DNA from: Anadara kagoshimensis
Lineage: Eukaryota > Mollusca > Bivalvia > Arcoida > Arcidae
Assembly (NCBI GenBank): GCA_021292105.1
Contig: CM037862.1
Coordinates: 4,572,895 to 4,636,894 of the forward strand
Reading direction: 5' to 3'
DNA length: 64,000 nucleotides
Of the stretch, positions 10,761 through 21,430 are shown piece after piece (positions within the stretch are counted from its first letter, which is position 1; each line of letters starts with the position of its first letter). Position numbers and translations under genes: made by a program. Below the pieces are notes generated by a model that saw only the letters and a program-made list of their open reading frames with translations, had not been told where the DNA came from and searched no databases.

Positions 10761-11832
10761 TTTATTGGCTATTTAATTACAAAGTATATTTTTTTTATTA
10801 TACCACTTAAATGTCACCGGTCACCAAAAACCGAATTTTTTTTAGTACTATTTTCCGAAAGATTACATCATAAAAAGTCGATTTAGCCACAAATAACATT
10901 TTTTAATCATATCTGTCCTTTTCTACAGCGTAAATTAAAGTCCTGAAACTGTTGAAAAACTGTGTTATTTCCCTTAGGTAGTAAAAGGGCACAAAACCGG
11001 AAGTGACGCAGAAGGTGTTATCCCAGCTATTTAGTAAATGAAGCTTGTATAGTGAACTGCATTTATTACCCAGATTTATCGAAAATATTTTTTAGTGTTT
11101 TTATATATTTATTTATTGTTTTAGCATTGGGTATTTCAGTTTCCTTCAGCAGAAAAAAATAATAAAAAATAAACATAATAATAAGAAATAAATAAAGAAA
11201 AAAATATATTTGTGTTTGCTCTAAGTATGATATACTATTTACTAATACTTCAGTTACAAAATATAATTTTACATTTCTTTTGGAATTTATTTATTTATTT
11301 ATTTATCTATATCTATTTATCACAACAAATAATAAACGAACCCAAATTTCTGTTTTTTATTGAAAATATTGTTCATATTAATTTTCATTAATATTTAATA
11401 TCATTTTTTTTTTACATATCTCTGATTTATTTATACATTAATTAATTAATTAAGTTATTCATTTATTTATTTATTTTTATCTATTATAAGGAATAATTAA
11501 AAAAAACAAAAATTTTTGTTTTTTATTAGTACCGCTATATTATGACCTCAAAGTGATTTTAATTCATATTTGTTTTAGAAACTGTCCCATTTTTAAATCC
11601 TTCTTAGATTAAAATCAAATATTTATTTACCCATGTAGTGAATTAAAAATTCACGTTTTCGGATAGAATCTGGGTCCAAGACCTGTAGTTTTTTGTACAA
11701 AGAAATATCAAAATAAAGGTTTAAAAATATTTTTTTATTGTCTCTCAAATAAAAATTCACCCTATTATTACTAAATATGAAAACAATGTCAATTCAGTAG
11801 CTTCCTATTCCTTATTTGCAGTACGTTTAATA

Positions 11833-11871
<39 letters not shown>

Positions 11872-12412
11872 CATCATCATCATTATTGTTTCCATGATAA
11901 AATAAAACAAAATCATATAATAACTTTATTACGCTTTATTTTAATGGGATGAATATAACGTCATCAAAATGTGATACCAGTGGGATTACGCTCGACTAAC
12001 TAAGTACTCAAAACTCGAGTGAAACTTCTTTCATTTATTCACAATAAAATTAAAATCGTTCAAAGTGTGATTTACACCCCCTCACATGCCAGTAATTAAG
12101 AGGTTATCAATATGCTACACTGGGAAACATCCTATTTAGAAGTAGACATTTACCACCAGTAATTAACAGAGTTTACCTTACAATATGCAACATTAATTGA
12201 CACGTGCGTATATCTTTATGATATACCCGGTAAATGGTATTTGTCATTTTTGATGGATTCTGAAAATCAAATAAATTAAAGTTAAATTAGATTAGTTAAT
12301 TTGAGCAAGACGTACGTCTCTGTTTGAACGTGTAAATTGGTGAACTGATTGAATAACGAAATTAAATTAATTTTGAAAATTATAATTGTTTAAAATCTAT
12401 ATATAAATCTAT
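10761..12412. other. AT-rich intergenic DNA with simple repeats
   Basis: No genes are recognised. It contains (TTTA)n at 11,284-11,310 and 11,460-11,478, and a (TAA)n/(ATC)n tract at 11,829-11,885. Copy B (44,500-46,250) is collinear but differs strongly in tract lengths, including a longer (TTTA)n at 45,028-45,105 and an (ATT)n at 45,415-45,475 not present in A. Confidence 0.7.
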
Positions 12413-12656
12413 AAGCTCACTAGGATAGATGACATTAACACGTTTAGGATTGTTAAGAGACAGAACGTCATCTATATATCTGTATGTTGAGTTGAATTAT
12501 TTAGCAACAGTTTCTCTCCAGATATAACAAGGTTCTGCATAAATTCTGTTTCATACCAATAACAAAACAAATCAGCAAGCAATGGTGCACAGTTTGTACC
12601 CATTGGTATACCGATTGTTTGCTGAAAAACTATATTACCAAACACAACAAATACGT
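12413..12656 (-). pseudogene. Penelope-like element RT, downstream part (copy A, left of LINE)
   Basis: Read on the minus strand, it encodes reverse transcriptase motif B (QTIGIPMGTNCAPLLADLF), then in a shifted frame motif C (YRYIDDVLSLNNPK). This order and wording are diagnostic of PLEs. The reading frame is interrupted. Upstream coding sequence resumes at 20,118 after the LINE. Copy B (46,252-46,496) is uninterrupted at this point. Confidence 0.85.
12646..12656. repeat. target-site duplication, left
   Basis: AACAAATACGT, repeated at 20,118-20,128. Copy B carries a single AACAAATATGT at the empty site (about 46,483-46,496), followed by the same ttatctatc. The 11-bp pair defines the LINE insertion exactly. 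Confidence 0.85.
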
Positions 12657-12968
12657 GATGAACGATCACGTGATATGAATGGTCAACACGTTCTTTAGAT
12701 CGTAGAGGGTTTTTGGCCAAAATACCTAGGAATTGCAGTTTTGTTTGGGTGAGCGATCAGATTGAATGCTGCATCATAAAATTAAGAAGAACTGTGTGAG
12801 TTTAAATTTGAAAATTTTGTAGTCATTTAAGGTTTTTTTTAACCTTTTCATAATTGTTTGAGTAAACAAAGGACAAAAGTGAACTGTTCTCAGTATATAT
12901 ACTGTATTTAGTATATATATACTACATCGAGTGTATATCGTTTAAACTAACGCAGGTGTGTGATATTA

Positions 12969-14174
12969 ATGCAAAGTATGTCAGGTAAAAACTCTAATGT
13001 GACAAACTGTGTAATCCCATCTGAAGTTAGCATGGCGTTACAGCAACTTCCAATAATACAACATTCACTTCGGGATATTCAGCTTCAGTTAACAGAAATA
13101 AATTCCCTAAAAAGTACCGTATCCCAACTAAAAGCAGAAATATGGGAAGCTGATGGCATCGACCATAGGCTTGCTAATACATCCGACCAAACACAAGAAA
13201 ATACTTCGGATATAGAACTACTTAAGTCTTTCAACTCTGAACTCAGAGAAGAGGTTGATCTTTTAAAATCAGTAGTTATTAAACTTGACAAAAAAGTAAG
13301 AGAACAAGAAGGAGAAATAATTGATTTAAAATCAAGGTCAATGAAGGAAAACATCTTGATTCATGGTCTAGCTGAGGAAAAAGGCGAAAATTTAAAGGTT
13401 CGGGTAAACGAATTATTACGATCGCATCTTGGTATTGATGTAAAATTTGTAAGGATTCATAGGAATGGGGGCAAACCGGGACAAGCTCAACCCAGATCTA
13501 TAACTGGAAGACTTGTCGACTATGAACAAAAAGACCAAATCTTGAAACTTCAAAGAAGTAAAATTAATAGTGAAACATCCTTGCCCTTTCGCATCACACC
13601 GCAATCACCACCTACAGTAAATGAAAATCGAAAAAAGCTTCTAGACTTGAACTCTAAATACAGAACAGGGGGTGTAAATACTCGAGTGGTTGGAAACAAA
13701 CTTATTTATCCGTCCGGTAAAGTATATAACGACAAAGTTACGGTCCCTACAGCTAAGGACGTTTTATGCTTGGATCAAAATGACAAAGATAAGTTAAATG
13801 AGATCTCATCTGTAGAAACCGAAGTGATAAACGACAACGGTAATAAATTCTTGGCGATTTGTGCACCAACTGATAAATACATGCAAGTCAGAAATCTTTA
13901 CAAGAAAGTATGTGGAGACCAAAGATATGCCGGTGCTGATCACAAAATTATGGCATATAGTATTCTGGACGAACAGGGTGAATTACACGAGTCCTACTGT
14001 GACGACAACGAACATGGTGCAGGAAGACGTATACTGAAAAAGTTAAAAGATAACAATAAAATTAACGTTTCAGTAGTGGTAGTTCGATTCTTTAGTGGAA
14101 CTCATATTGGCCCTCGCAGGTTTTCTATAATGGAAAATCTAGCCATGGAAGCTACAAGGCAATTGGCATGTTAG
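12969..14174 (+). CDS. LINE ORF1 protein with coiled coil, RRM-like core and C-terminal UPF0029/IMPACT-like domain
   Basis: 401 residues from the first ATG (12,969); an in-frame stop at 12,948 blocks any upstream ATG, and a second ATG lies at 12,978. Residues about 25-125 are Leu/Glu/Lys-rich with heptad character (coiled coil, probable multimerisation). About 126-200 resembles the RRM-like RNA-binding core of L1-type ORF1 (MKENILIHGL..., then RIHR, then a GRLVDYEQKDQIL strand/helix). About 205-255 resembles the ORF1 C-terminal subdomain (NENRKKLLDL, then NKLIYPSGKVY). Residues about 283-399 match the UPF0029 (IMPACT/YigZ) fold signature: FLAICAP, DHKIMAYSI, a CDDNEHGAGRRIL block at about 344-356 (codons near 14,001) and VVVVRFFSGTHIGPRRF at about 369-385. 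In the family these are the conserved DDGE.AG, VvV.RyygG..LG and RF positions. Here E-to-N and Y-to-F changes are seen. The role of the extra domain is unknown. Confidence 0.85.
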   Translation: MQSMSGKNSNVTNCVIPSEVSMALQQLPIIQHSLRDIQLQLTEINSLKSTVSQLKAEIWEADGIDHRLANTSDQTQENTSDIELLKSFNSELREEVDLLKSVVIKLDKKVREQEGEIIDLKSRSMKENILIHGLAEEKGENLKVRVNELLRSHLGIDVKFVRIHRNGGKPGQAQPRSITGRLVDYEQKDQILKLQRSKINSETSLPFRITPQSPPTVNENRKKLLDLNSKYRTGGVNTRVVGNKLIYPSGKVYNDKVTVPTAKDVLCLDQNDKDKLNEISSVETEVINDNGNKFLAICAPTDKYMQVRNLYKKVCGDQRYAGADHKIMAYSILDEQGELHESYCDDNEHGAGRRILKKLKDNNKINVSVVVVRFFSGTHIGPRRFSIMENLAMEATRQLAC

Positions 14175-15610
14175 ATACGTCTTAATTCTAATCTATTAAT
14201 GTATTAAACCCATTACATTCTCGTGAAGAGCTATAGACACCATCGGTTTATTTCCGGATACAAATCAGATCCGCATCGGTTTTCCTTTTTACAGTTATTT
14301 AGTCTAATAGTCTTCCGTCTGGAAAATTGCAACAATACAGTCTCTTCACATGGATGTAACGGGCGTGTAATCAAACAGTATACAGGTACGCAACAAAGTG
14401 TATTTATAAATAAGTGTTTATTCATACATATGTGAATGTATATTGGTTTTAGATCTGCATACCGATACATGAATATGGAAATAAATACCTGTATAGTGTT
14501 TGTTATGATTAGCACATGTATATATGCATCTCATATTCAAGCTTGATTTTAATTAGTTCCCAGTCCTGGGTGCCTTTACTAAAATCTTCCGAATATTTAT
14601 TTATTTTCACATTTTTTCATTTATTTATTTATGTATTTAAAACCCAAAGTTGATTTTCTATATTGATGCAATTTTGAACTTTTGATCTTGTTGTAAATAT
14701 TAACAAAGCCTTAGAGTGTTGTGCTTTCCCATGTGGTATCTGTATTTATATTTCTGCATATTTTTGTATACATATAGACATGTTGGTATGTGTATGTGCA
14801 GGTGCGTAGATATGTTTATCACTATGTGCAATGTGTATACATATATATGCATGTGTATACATATATTTATTAAGATTTATTGCATATTCATATGTATAAG
14901 TTTATATATATGGGTATGTGTACACATTTGCATATAATCATGGCAATCCGTAACTTCTCGGTTTTTTTTTGCATCTGTGCACATGCACATGCATGCTTAT
15001 GTTTTTGTTATGTATGTGTACATGTTGGTATATGCATATGTATACATATAGTAAATATTAACAACATGCACATGCATACATGCACACACTATGTTGTAAC
15101 ACAGCCTTAGTTTAATGATTTATATAATATATTTAGTGTATGTGCATGTATGCATATGTATGTTTGTATGTGTATATAAATGTGAACTGTTACACAGAAG
15201 ACGGGAGTTCAGATATGTATCATATTGATTTTAGGTATTTTGGTTAAAACAAAAATCCTCTTTGAAACATGAAAGTACAAATAAATTTTGTACTTTTTTT
15301 TACACTACAATCACCTTTACACAAACACACACCACACATCATGTCAACCCCTTGGATTTTCCTCATGTTCAGTATAACCAGTAAAAAATGGTTCAACAGT
15401 TTTAAGAGTGTAGTTAGTATTAAATCACAAGTATGCCTTATCTGTGTTATAAATGAACAATTTAGTCAGGTACCCCTTAATAATAATGAATTTTTGCAAT
15501 TAAATATTGTATATCTTCTTCATATTTATTCCCAAGACCGCTCAGTTCGAAGTGAGATATCCTTTTGTATTGTAATTCATATCACTAGAATTATTTGATT
15601 CAACCCAATC
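14175..15610. other. long ORF1-ORF2 spacer of the LINE
   Basis: 1.44 kb without a supportable gene, unusually long for an L1/Tx1 inter-ORF region. From about 14,740 to 15,190 it is rich in alternating purine-pyrimidine motifs (tgtgtatacatatatgcatg type), which can adopt non-B DNA. It could hold an internal promoter or translation-initiation signal for ORF2, or be a secondary insertion; the sequence alone does not decide. Short open frames on both strands here are not recognised. Confidence 0.6.
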
Positions 15611-18600
15611 ATGGAATCGCATAACAATTTCACAATACTCACTGCGAACTGTAGAGGTCTAAAGGATTATGAAAAGCGTAGGGATGTGTTGAACTTCCTG
15701 AGGTCAAAATCCTATAATATAAATTATACTGCTTACAAGAAACTCATTTGGTAGACAATTTACATTGGGTAATAAGATCAGAATGGGGTGGAGAAATTAT
15801 TCTAAATTCGGTTACATCAAACTCAAGAGGGGTAGGCATTTTATTTAATAATAACTTTGAGTATAATATACACCAAATTAAGAAAGATAATGATGGGAAT
15901 TATATTGCTGTTGACTTGACTATTGATAAGATGAGAGTAACACTGATTAATATATATGCTCCAAATGAGGATAACCCCCAATTTTTCTCAAATATAACAA
16001 AACTTCTCCAAGATTTTGAAAATGAATATTGTATCATAAATGGTGATTATAATTTAGTTCAGAGTCAAGAACTGGACACCTTTGGCTACCTCCATCACAA
16101 TAATCCAAAAGCAAGAAATGTTGTCATAAATATGAAAGAAGAATTTAATCTCATGGACCCTTTTAGAGAACTATATCCAGAGGAAAGAAAATATACTTGG
16201 CGAAAAAAACAACCATTAAAACAAGGTAGACTCGACTTCTTCCTTATATCAGAAAATTTTATGTCCAAAGTCATAGATGTCAAAATCAATCCTAGTTATA
16301 GGTCTGACCATTCATCTGTCTGCTTATCATTAAAATTAAATGAATTCGTTAAAGGTAGAGGCCTTTGGAAGTTCAACAATTCCCTACTAGCAGATAAAAA
16401 CTATATAGATATAGTAAAAAAATGTATAAAAGATATAAAAATACAATATGTAGTTCCTGTTTATAACATAGAACAAATTAATGAAATAAGTAATGATGAT
16501 ATACAATTTACTATTACAGATCAACAATTTTTGAAGCTGCTTTGCTTGAAATTAGGGGAAAAACCATATCATACTCATCTCATCGCAAAAAAATGTCTAT
16601 CCAAAAAGAGAAACAGATAATTGATGAAATTACTAGACTAGAAAGTAACCCCCTATCTAACTTTAATGAAATTAATAATAGAAAGAAAGATTTAGAGGAA
16701 CTACGTAAAGAAAAAAAAAGGAACTCTGTTAAGGTCCAAAGCAAGGTGGGTAGAGGAAGGTGAAAAACCAACAAAATATTTTTGTAATCTGGAATCCAGA
16801 AATTTTGTTAGTAAAATAATTCCGAAAATTATAAAAGAGGATAACTCTATAATTACTGATCAAAAAGAAATCTTAGCAGAAACAAAACAATATTACTCCA
16901 ATCTTTACAATAGAAATAATGATGAGCATGGTATGGATCTCAAATATTTACTCAAAGGTATTACAGATATAAATATTTTAACTGAAGATCAAAAGCAAAG
17001 TTTAGAGGGGGAATTAACAAACACAGAAATTCATAATGTTTTGAAAAAAATGAAAAATTTGAAAAGCCCAGGTTCAGATGGTTTCACAGCTGAATTCTTT
17101 AAATTCTTTTATAATGACCTAGTAAGCTTTTTAAGACGTTCATTAAATGAGGGATTTCAAACTGGAAAAATGTCAATTACACAACGTCAGGGTATTATAA
17201 CTTGTTTACCTAAAGGGGACAAGCCAAAGCAGTTTCTAAAAAATTGGAGACCAATATCACTGTTAAATGTTGTATATAAAATAGCATCTGGCTGTATAGC
17301 TGAAAGATTGAAAAGGGTTTTACCATTTATTATTTCGGAAGACCAGACAGGATTTATCAGTGGCAGATATATTGGTGAAAACACTAGACTAATTTATGAC
17401 TTAATGCAATATACAGAGGAAAAACATATACCAGGTCTACTTTTAATGATTGATTTCGAGAAGGCCTTTGATTCAGTTTCTTGGGTTTATATAGATAAAG
17501 TGCTAGATTTTTTCAATTTTGGCGAATCTTTTATAAAATGGATTAAAATATTTCGACAAGATATTATGTCAGCAGTTCTACAAAATGGATTTGTTTCTGA
17601 ATTTTTTAATATAACAAGAGGTTGTCGTCAAGGGGACCCTATTTCACCCTATATCTTCTTAATGTGTGCTGAGATCCTGTCTATTCTTTTGAAAAATAAT
17701 AAAAATATCAAAGGTATAAAAATTGGTGATGAAGAATTTAAACTTTCACTTTTTGCAGATGACACTACTGTCATACTGGATGGAACAGAGTCATCACTAC
17801 AAGAAACTTTACATGTCCTAGATGACTTTGCATTGCTGTCTGGTTTAAAAATTAATAATAATAAAACAAGAGCAATGTGGATTGGATGTAATAAATACAA
17901 TGGTGAAACTTTTAATCATCGCTTTAAACTAGATTGGAACCAAGGTCCGTTTACATTGCTTGGAGTAAAATTTTCTGTTGATTTAGACAAAATGATAAAA
18001 ATAAATTATGATGAGAAATTACAAGATATTGAAAAAAGCTTAAAACAATGGTCAAAAAGAATTTTAACTCCTTTAGGTAGAATAACGGTATTGAAAACAT
18101 TGATAATTTCTAAATTAAACCATCTATTTATTGCTCTTCCAAATCCACCATTGGAAATAATAACAAAACTGAATAAGATGTTTTATAACTTTATATGGCA
18201 ACATAAAAATGATCGCATAAAAAGAGAGTTAATGTCACAGAGCTATGAAAAAGGAGGCTTAAAAATGATAGATATTAAACATTTTATAGCATCACTCAAA
18301 ATAACATGGATCAGGCGACTACTTCAAATTGAATCTAAATACAAAAAGTTATTTGAGATTTCATATTCTAAGATTGATAATTTCTTAAAGTATGGAAATG
18401 ATTATTTTAATAAAATAAAACAAAATAATCCTAATAATTGCTTTTGGAATAATGTTTTTGATGCCTGGAATTCTTTGTCTATGAGACAAAAACCTGAAAA
18501 TTTAAATGATGTTAAAGATGTAAGTATCTGGTTCAATAATGATATCTGTATAAATAACAGCCCAGTATTCTTCAGATCTTGGTCTGACAGTGGCATACAT

Positions 18601-19419
18601 TTCATAAAAGATTTCCTTAATGAGGATGGAAAATTAATTTCATACAGAGAATTTACTAGAAGGTATGTGGCTGTCAGGGCAAACTTTGTTGAATATCTTG
18701 GTATAAAGTCCACCATTGAATCATATATTAAAAAACTGAATATACAAAACCAACCAGTCAATTTATTACAAGTTGATATACCATACTTTTTCAGAATAGT
18801 ACTTAAAAGTAAAAAAGGGAGTAAGGACTTTTACAATGTTTTTAATAATAACAACCCAACTGTTATAAGTCAGGAAAAATGGAAATCCATTTTAGATTTA
18901 GATATTGACTGGAAATCACTATATATCACCCCCTTTAAAAGTTGTAAAAATACCAAATTACAATGGTTTCAATACAGGATAAACCAAAGAATAATTTCTA
19001 CAAATGATTTCTTATTTAAAATTAATCTAAGAGATAATAATCTCTGTACCTTCTGTAACAATACAGCTGAAAAAATAGAGCATCTGTTTTGGTATTGTGA
19101 GATAATTAATAACTTTTGGATGCAATTAGAGGATTTTATATTTCAAAAAATAAACCGCTACATTAATATTTATAGGGAAAGTGCTATCTTTGGACATATT
19201 AACCAAAAAGAGAGAAATAAACCTCAAAATTTTCTACTTTTAACTACCAGACAGTACATATATAAGTGCAGAATTGATAAAAAACTACCAAATTTAATTA
19301 CATGGAAAATTAGTATTAAATATCAACTTGATATCGAAAAGATCATTGCAATAAAAAATAATCTTTATGACAAATTTCTGGAATTTTGGGATCCATGGAT
19401 AATTATCTTTGATGAATGA
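15611..19419 (+). CDS. LINE ORF2: APE endonuclease, reverse transcriptase, CCHC (three frameshifts)
   Basis: The start ATG at 15,611 begins the endonuclease (TILTANCRGL, then QETH, INIYAPNED, GDYN at about 16,041, RLDFFLIS, SDHSS). The RT follows (NWRPISLLN at 17,246; motif A MIDFEKAFDS at 17,446; motif B GCRQGDPISP at 17,622; motif C FADDT at 17,753). A C-terminal CCHC (CTFC, then H and C) lies at about 19,047-19,100. The combined length of about 1,270 codons is normal for the group. Frames break three times: between 15,705 and 15,733 (frame 2 to 1), at the T5 run 16,528-16,532 (1 to 3) and at the A9 run 16,711-16,719 (3 to 1). Everything downstream of 16,720 is one 830-codon open frame. The breaks may be real inactivation or consensus errors. 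Confidence 0.88.
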
Positions 19420-19589
19420 TTTAATGTCTCCATCCAGCATGACTGTAGTTTTGGTACTGTAGAAGTGAAAATAAAAATATACCATCATGATGTATAATGT
19501 ACATGTATGTCTCATAATGCTTAAAACTATACCTGTATGAAAATGTTAATATACATTTTGTTTCTGAATGTTGTAGGGGTTGACACAAA

Positions 19590-19633
<44 letters not shown>

Positions 19634-20117
19634 TAAACCAAAACCCAGACAAAACTGAAAAGGAAACATGACCCTGTATTTTTTGTTTACTTGGTTACTT
19701 AAAGAAGGGATTAATCTAGCTTAAATTTAACGAATGTTCATTTGATATATTGATCTTTTTTATTGCCACTTTTGAAAGTTTTAAATTCTAATAACATCTT
19801 TCTAATTAATTGTATTGCTATATTTTCAAATACTAGTAAACTTATTCTAAAAAGCTTAAGTGATACTCGTTTAATAGTTGCTTGAATAAGGACCCCCACC
19901 CCTATTAATCAGATGTGCCTTACTACTAAATCTAGATTAATCCCTAGAATGATCAAATACTACACAATTATATATATATATATATATTTATATATCTCTT
20001 ATGTATGTCAGACTGTCCTATTGTTACCCGGCAAGTGAACCCAGTGGCCCCAACCCTGGCACTTGACCATCCCTTATTTAATGTCTGGGGCAATAAAAAA
20101 CACAAATTACAAAAAAA
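19420..20117 (+). other. LINE 3' UTR and tail
   Basis: Contains an (AC)n microsatellite at about 19,590-19,630, a (TA)n run at 19,970-19,990 and a GC-richer patch at about 20,030-20,090. AATAAA is followed by cacaaattac and an A run that meets the right target-site duplication. No coding sequence. Confidence 0.75.
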
Positions 20118-20128
20118 AACAAATACGT
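20118..20128. repeat. target-site duplication, right
   Basis: AACAAATACGT, identical to 12,646-12,656 and immediately preceded by the LINE A-rich tail. Confidence 0.85.
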
Positions 20129-20683
20129 TATCTATCAAAAACTTCAACATTTTGTTGATAGTATCTTCAGTATATTTTTGTTTGGAATCCGTATGGTGCT
20201 TGACAAAATAACCAGAATCCCTGTTCAGCACCATATATTTGTATCTTGGTTTACCGCTTTTGTAAAAGAAAGACAAATGAATAATTTCTTTACGACGTTC
20301 TTTCAGTTTAGAATGAGGGATAGTGGTCTATATTGTAGATAAATCAAATGTTTTTGTATTCCGAAACCGCCGTCTAGTGCTGTAAAATTAAAACTGGTAT
20401 AATATGTAATTTATACTTTTTGCATGAGATAAAGTATTAGAAGCAAGATGTTCAAGTAATTCTTCAGATTTTTTGAGAATCCACATTTGGTTGATTCCAG
20501 ATGTAGAATATACTTTTTCTGAATAAGACTGAAGACCATCTTTGACGATTGTCAAAATTTGTATCAGAGTTACCGATAATGATTTAGTAGTACATTTAGA
20601 TGAGCCTGCTATATTACTTTCCTTGTATGGATTTTTATGGAGTTTAGGAATCCAATACCTTTAAGGAAGATCATTTATCTTAA
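20118..20683 (-). pseudogene. Penelope-like element RT, upstream part (copy A, right of LINE)
   Basis: Minus-strand continuation of the fragment at 12,413. In broken frames it carries the degraded motif A region (STI.TTIPHSKLK) near 20,310-20,345, then SGINQMWILK near 20,490, and WIPKLHK near 20,640-20,660. These correspond in order to the copy B fragment at 46,497-47,036. It ends abruptly at 20,683, where B continues for a further 2.2 kb. Confidence 0.8.
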
Positions 20684-20990
20684 CATGCAGCTTTAGAAAC
20701 CTACCCGTTTTTAAATGATGCCACATTCTAATTTGTTTGGAAATAAAATGCCAACCCCTTCACTATTTGCTGTACCATGTGAAAAATGGATTTCAGACCC
20801 CCATTCGTCTGTTCATTACATAACTAAATCAGGTGTGGGTGTGTTTCTTCTAAAAATATAATTGAGGAAGGGAAATTCTTTTTCAGGAAGTTGCATATAT
20901 TATTACGTTTAAGAGTGTCCCCAAGGAATTTAGATTGTATGATATTATTTCAAAAGATAGATGATACATCAGTGTGATTACTGAGTAATC
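20684..20990 (-). pseudogene. 5' remnant of an older LINE ORF2 (endonuclease N-terminus), copy A
   Basis: On the minus strand, broken frames give FLGDTLKR, then EETH (the QETH-type endonuclease motif), then NEWGSEI and a GILFPN stretch. These match the start of the ORF2 endonuclease seen at 15.6-15.9 kb. In copy B the same element runs on to about 47,420. Here it is cut at 20,683 and joined directly to PLE sequence. Confidence 0.7.
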
Positions 20991-21091
20991 GTAAAACCAA
21001 TACCATGTTGCTTTATTAACACAGTATGATACGAATAATTACTTCATTGTACAAAACTTTTAAAGCTCGATATTATAATAAAGTTATATTT

Positions 21092-21430
21092 GACATATTA
21101 AAACTTGTTGATTCAGGGATATAGCAAGCCTAGGATTATCAAGACCCTCAAAACGTTTATGGCTGCCATCACAGTACTGTTGGTGATTTTGATGTCTCTG
21201 TATTTAGGATCGTCATTGATATATTTGACGTCCCAAAGTTCCACGTTCCTTTCACATATTTTCGATTACACACGTGGCGTATGTAGCTAGCTAAACAGGA
21301 GATGCTTACTATTCCGTAGCACCCGGCCTTACTTCCCTGGTGGAAGTTCACTTATCTTACCTAACTTGTCAGTTCCAAAGTTTATACTTTGATTCTGTAT
21401 TGTGATTCGGTATGTTTGTTGTTGATATCT
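21092..21430 (+). pseudogene. PLE RT C-terminal end plus terminal repeat, plus strand (copy A)
   Basis: The plus-strand frame beginning GYSKPRIIKTLKTF corresponds to the end of the PLE reverse transcriptase (QGY..xRLxxxxKKF in relatives), and runs to about 21,287. The shared terminal repeat follows (gctagctaaacagg, stem, ttccctggtggaagttc, ttgtgattcgg). It faces the minus-strand copy at 22,570-23,700, so about 1.1 kb lies between two inverted PLE ends. Copy B: 49,630-49,960. Confidence 0.7.

Larger units (their letters stand above)
12657..20117 (+). mobile_element. nearly full-length L1/Tx1-like LINE inserted in a PLE
   Basis: A 7,461-bp insertion absent from copy B, flanked by 11-bp target-site duplications. 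Order: 5' UTR of about 310 bp with paired agtatatatact motifs (about 12,890-12,930) that can form a hairpin; ORF1 at 12,969-14,174; a 1.4-kb spacer; ORF2 at 15,611-19,419; a 700-bp 3' UTR with (AC)n; an AATAAA at about 20,092; and a short A-rich tail. Insertion into a minus-strand PLE, present in one duplicate only, shows it is younger than the duplication (or is a haplotype difference). Intact ORF1 and a near-complete ORF2 suggest recent mobility. Placement in the L1/Tx1 group rests on APE-type endonuclease, RT motifs and C-terminal CCHC; target specificity is unknown. Confidence 0.9.

Noticed and set aside
12472..12720. 82-codon minus-strand frame as one gene
   Set aside because: It is a chance fusion of PLE RT sequence (to 12,656) with the 5' UTR of the inserted LINE.
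12960..12968. GTG at 12,960 as start of LINE ORF1
   Set aside because: A non-ATG start is unlikely in an animal transcript; the first in-frame ATG is 12,969.
13085..13604. Minus-strand open frames opposite LINE ORF1, and those opposite ORF2 (16,095-18,761)
   Set aside because: Shadows of the sense coding frames.
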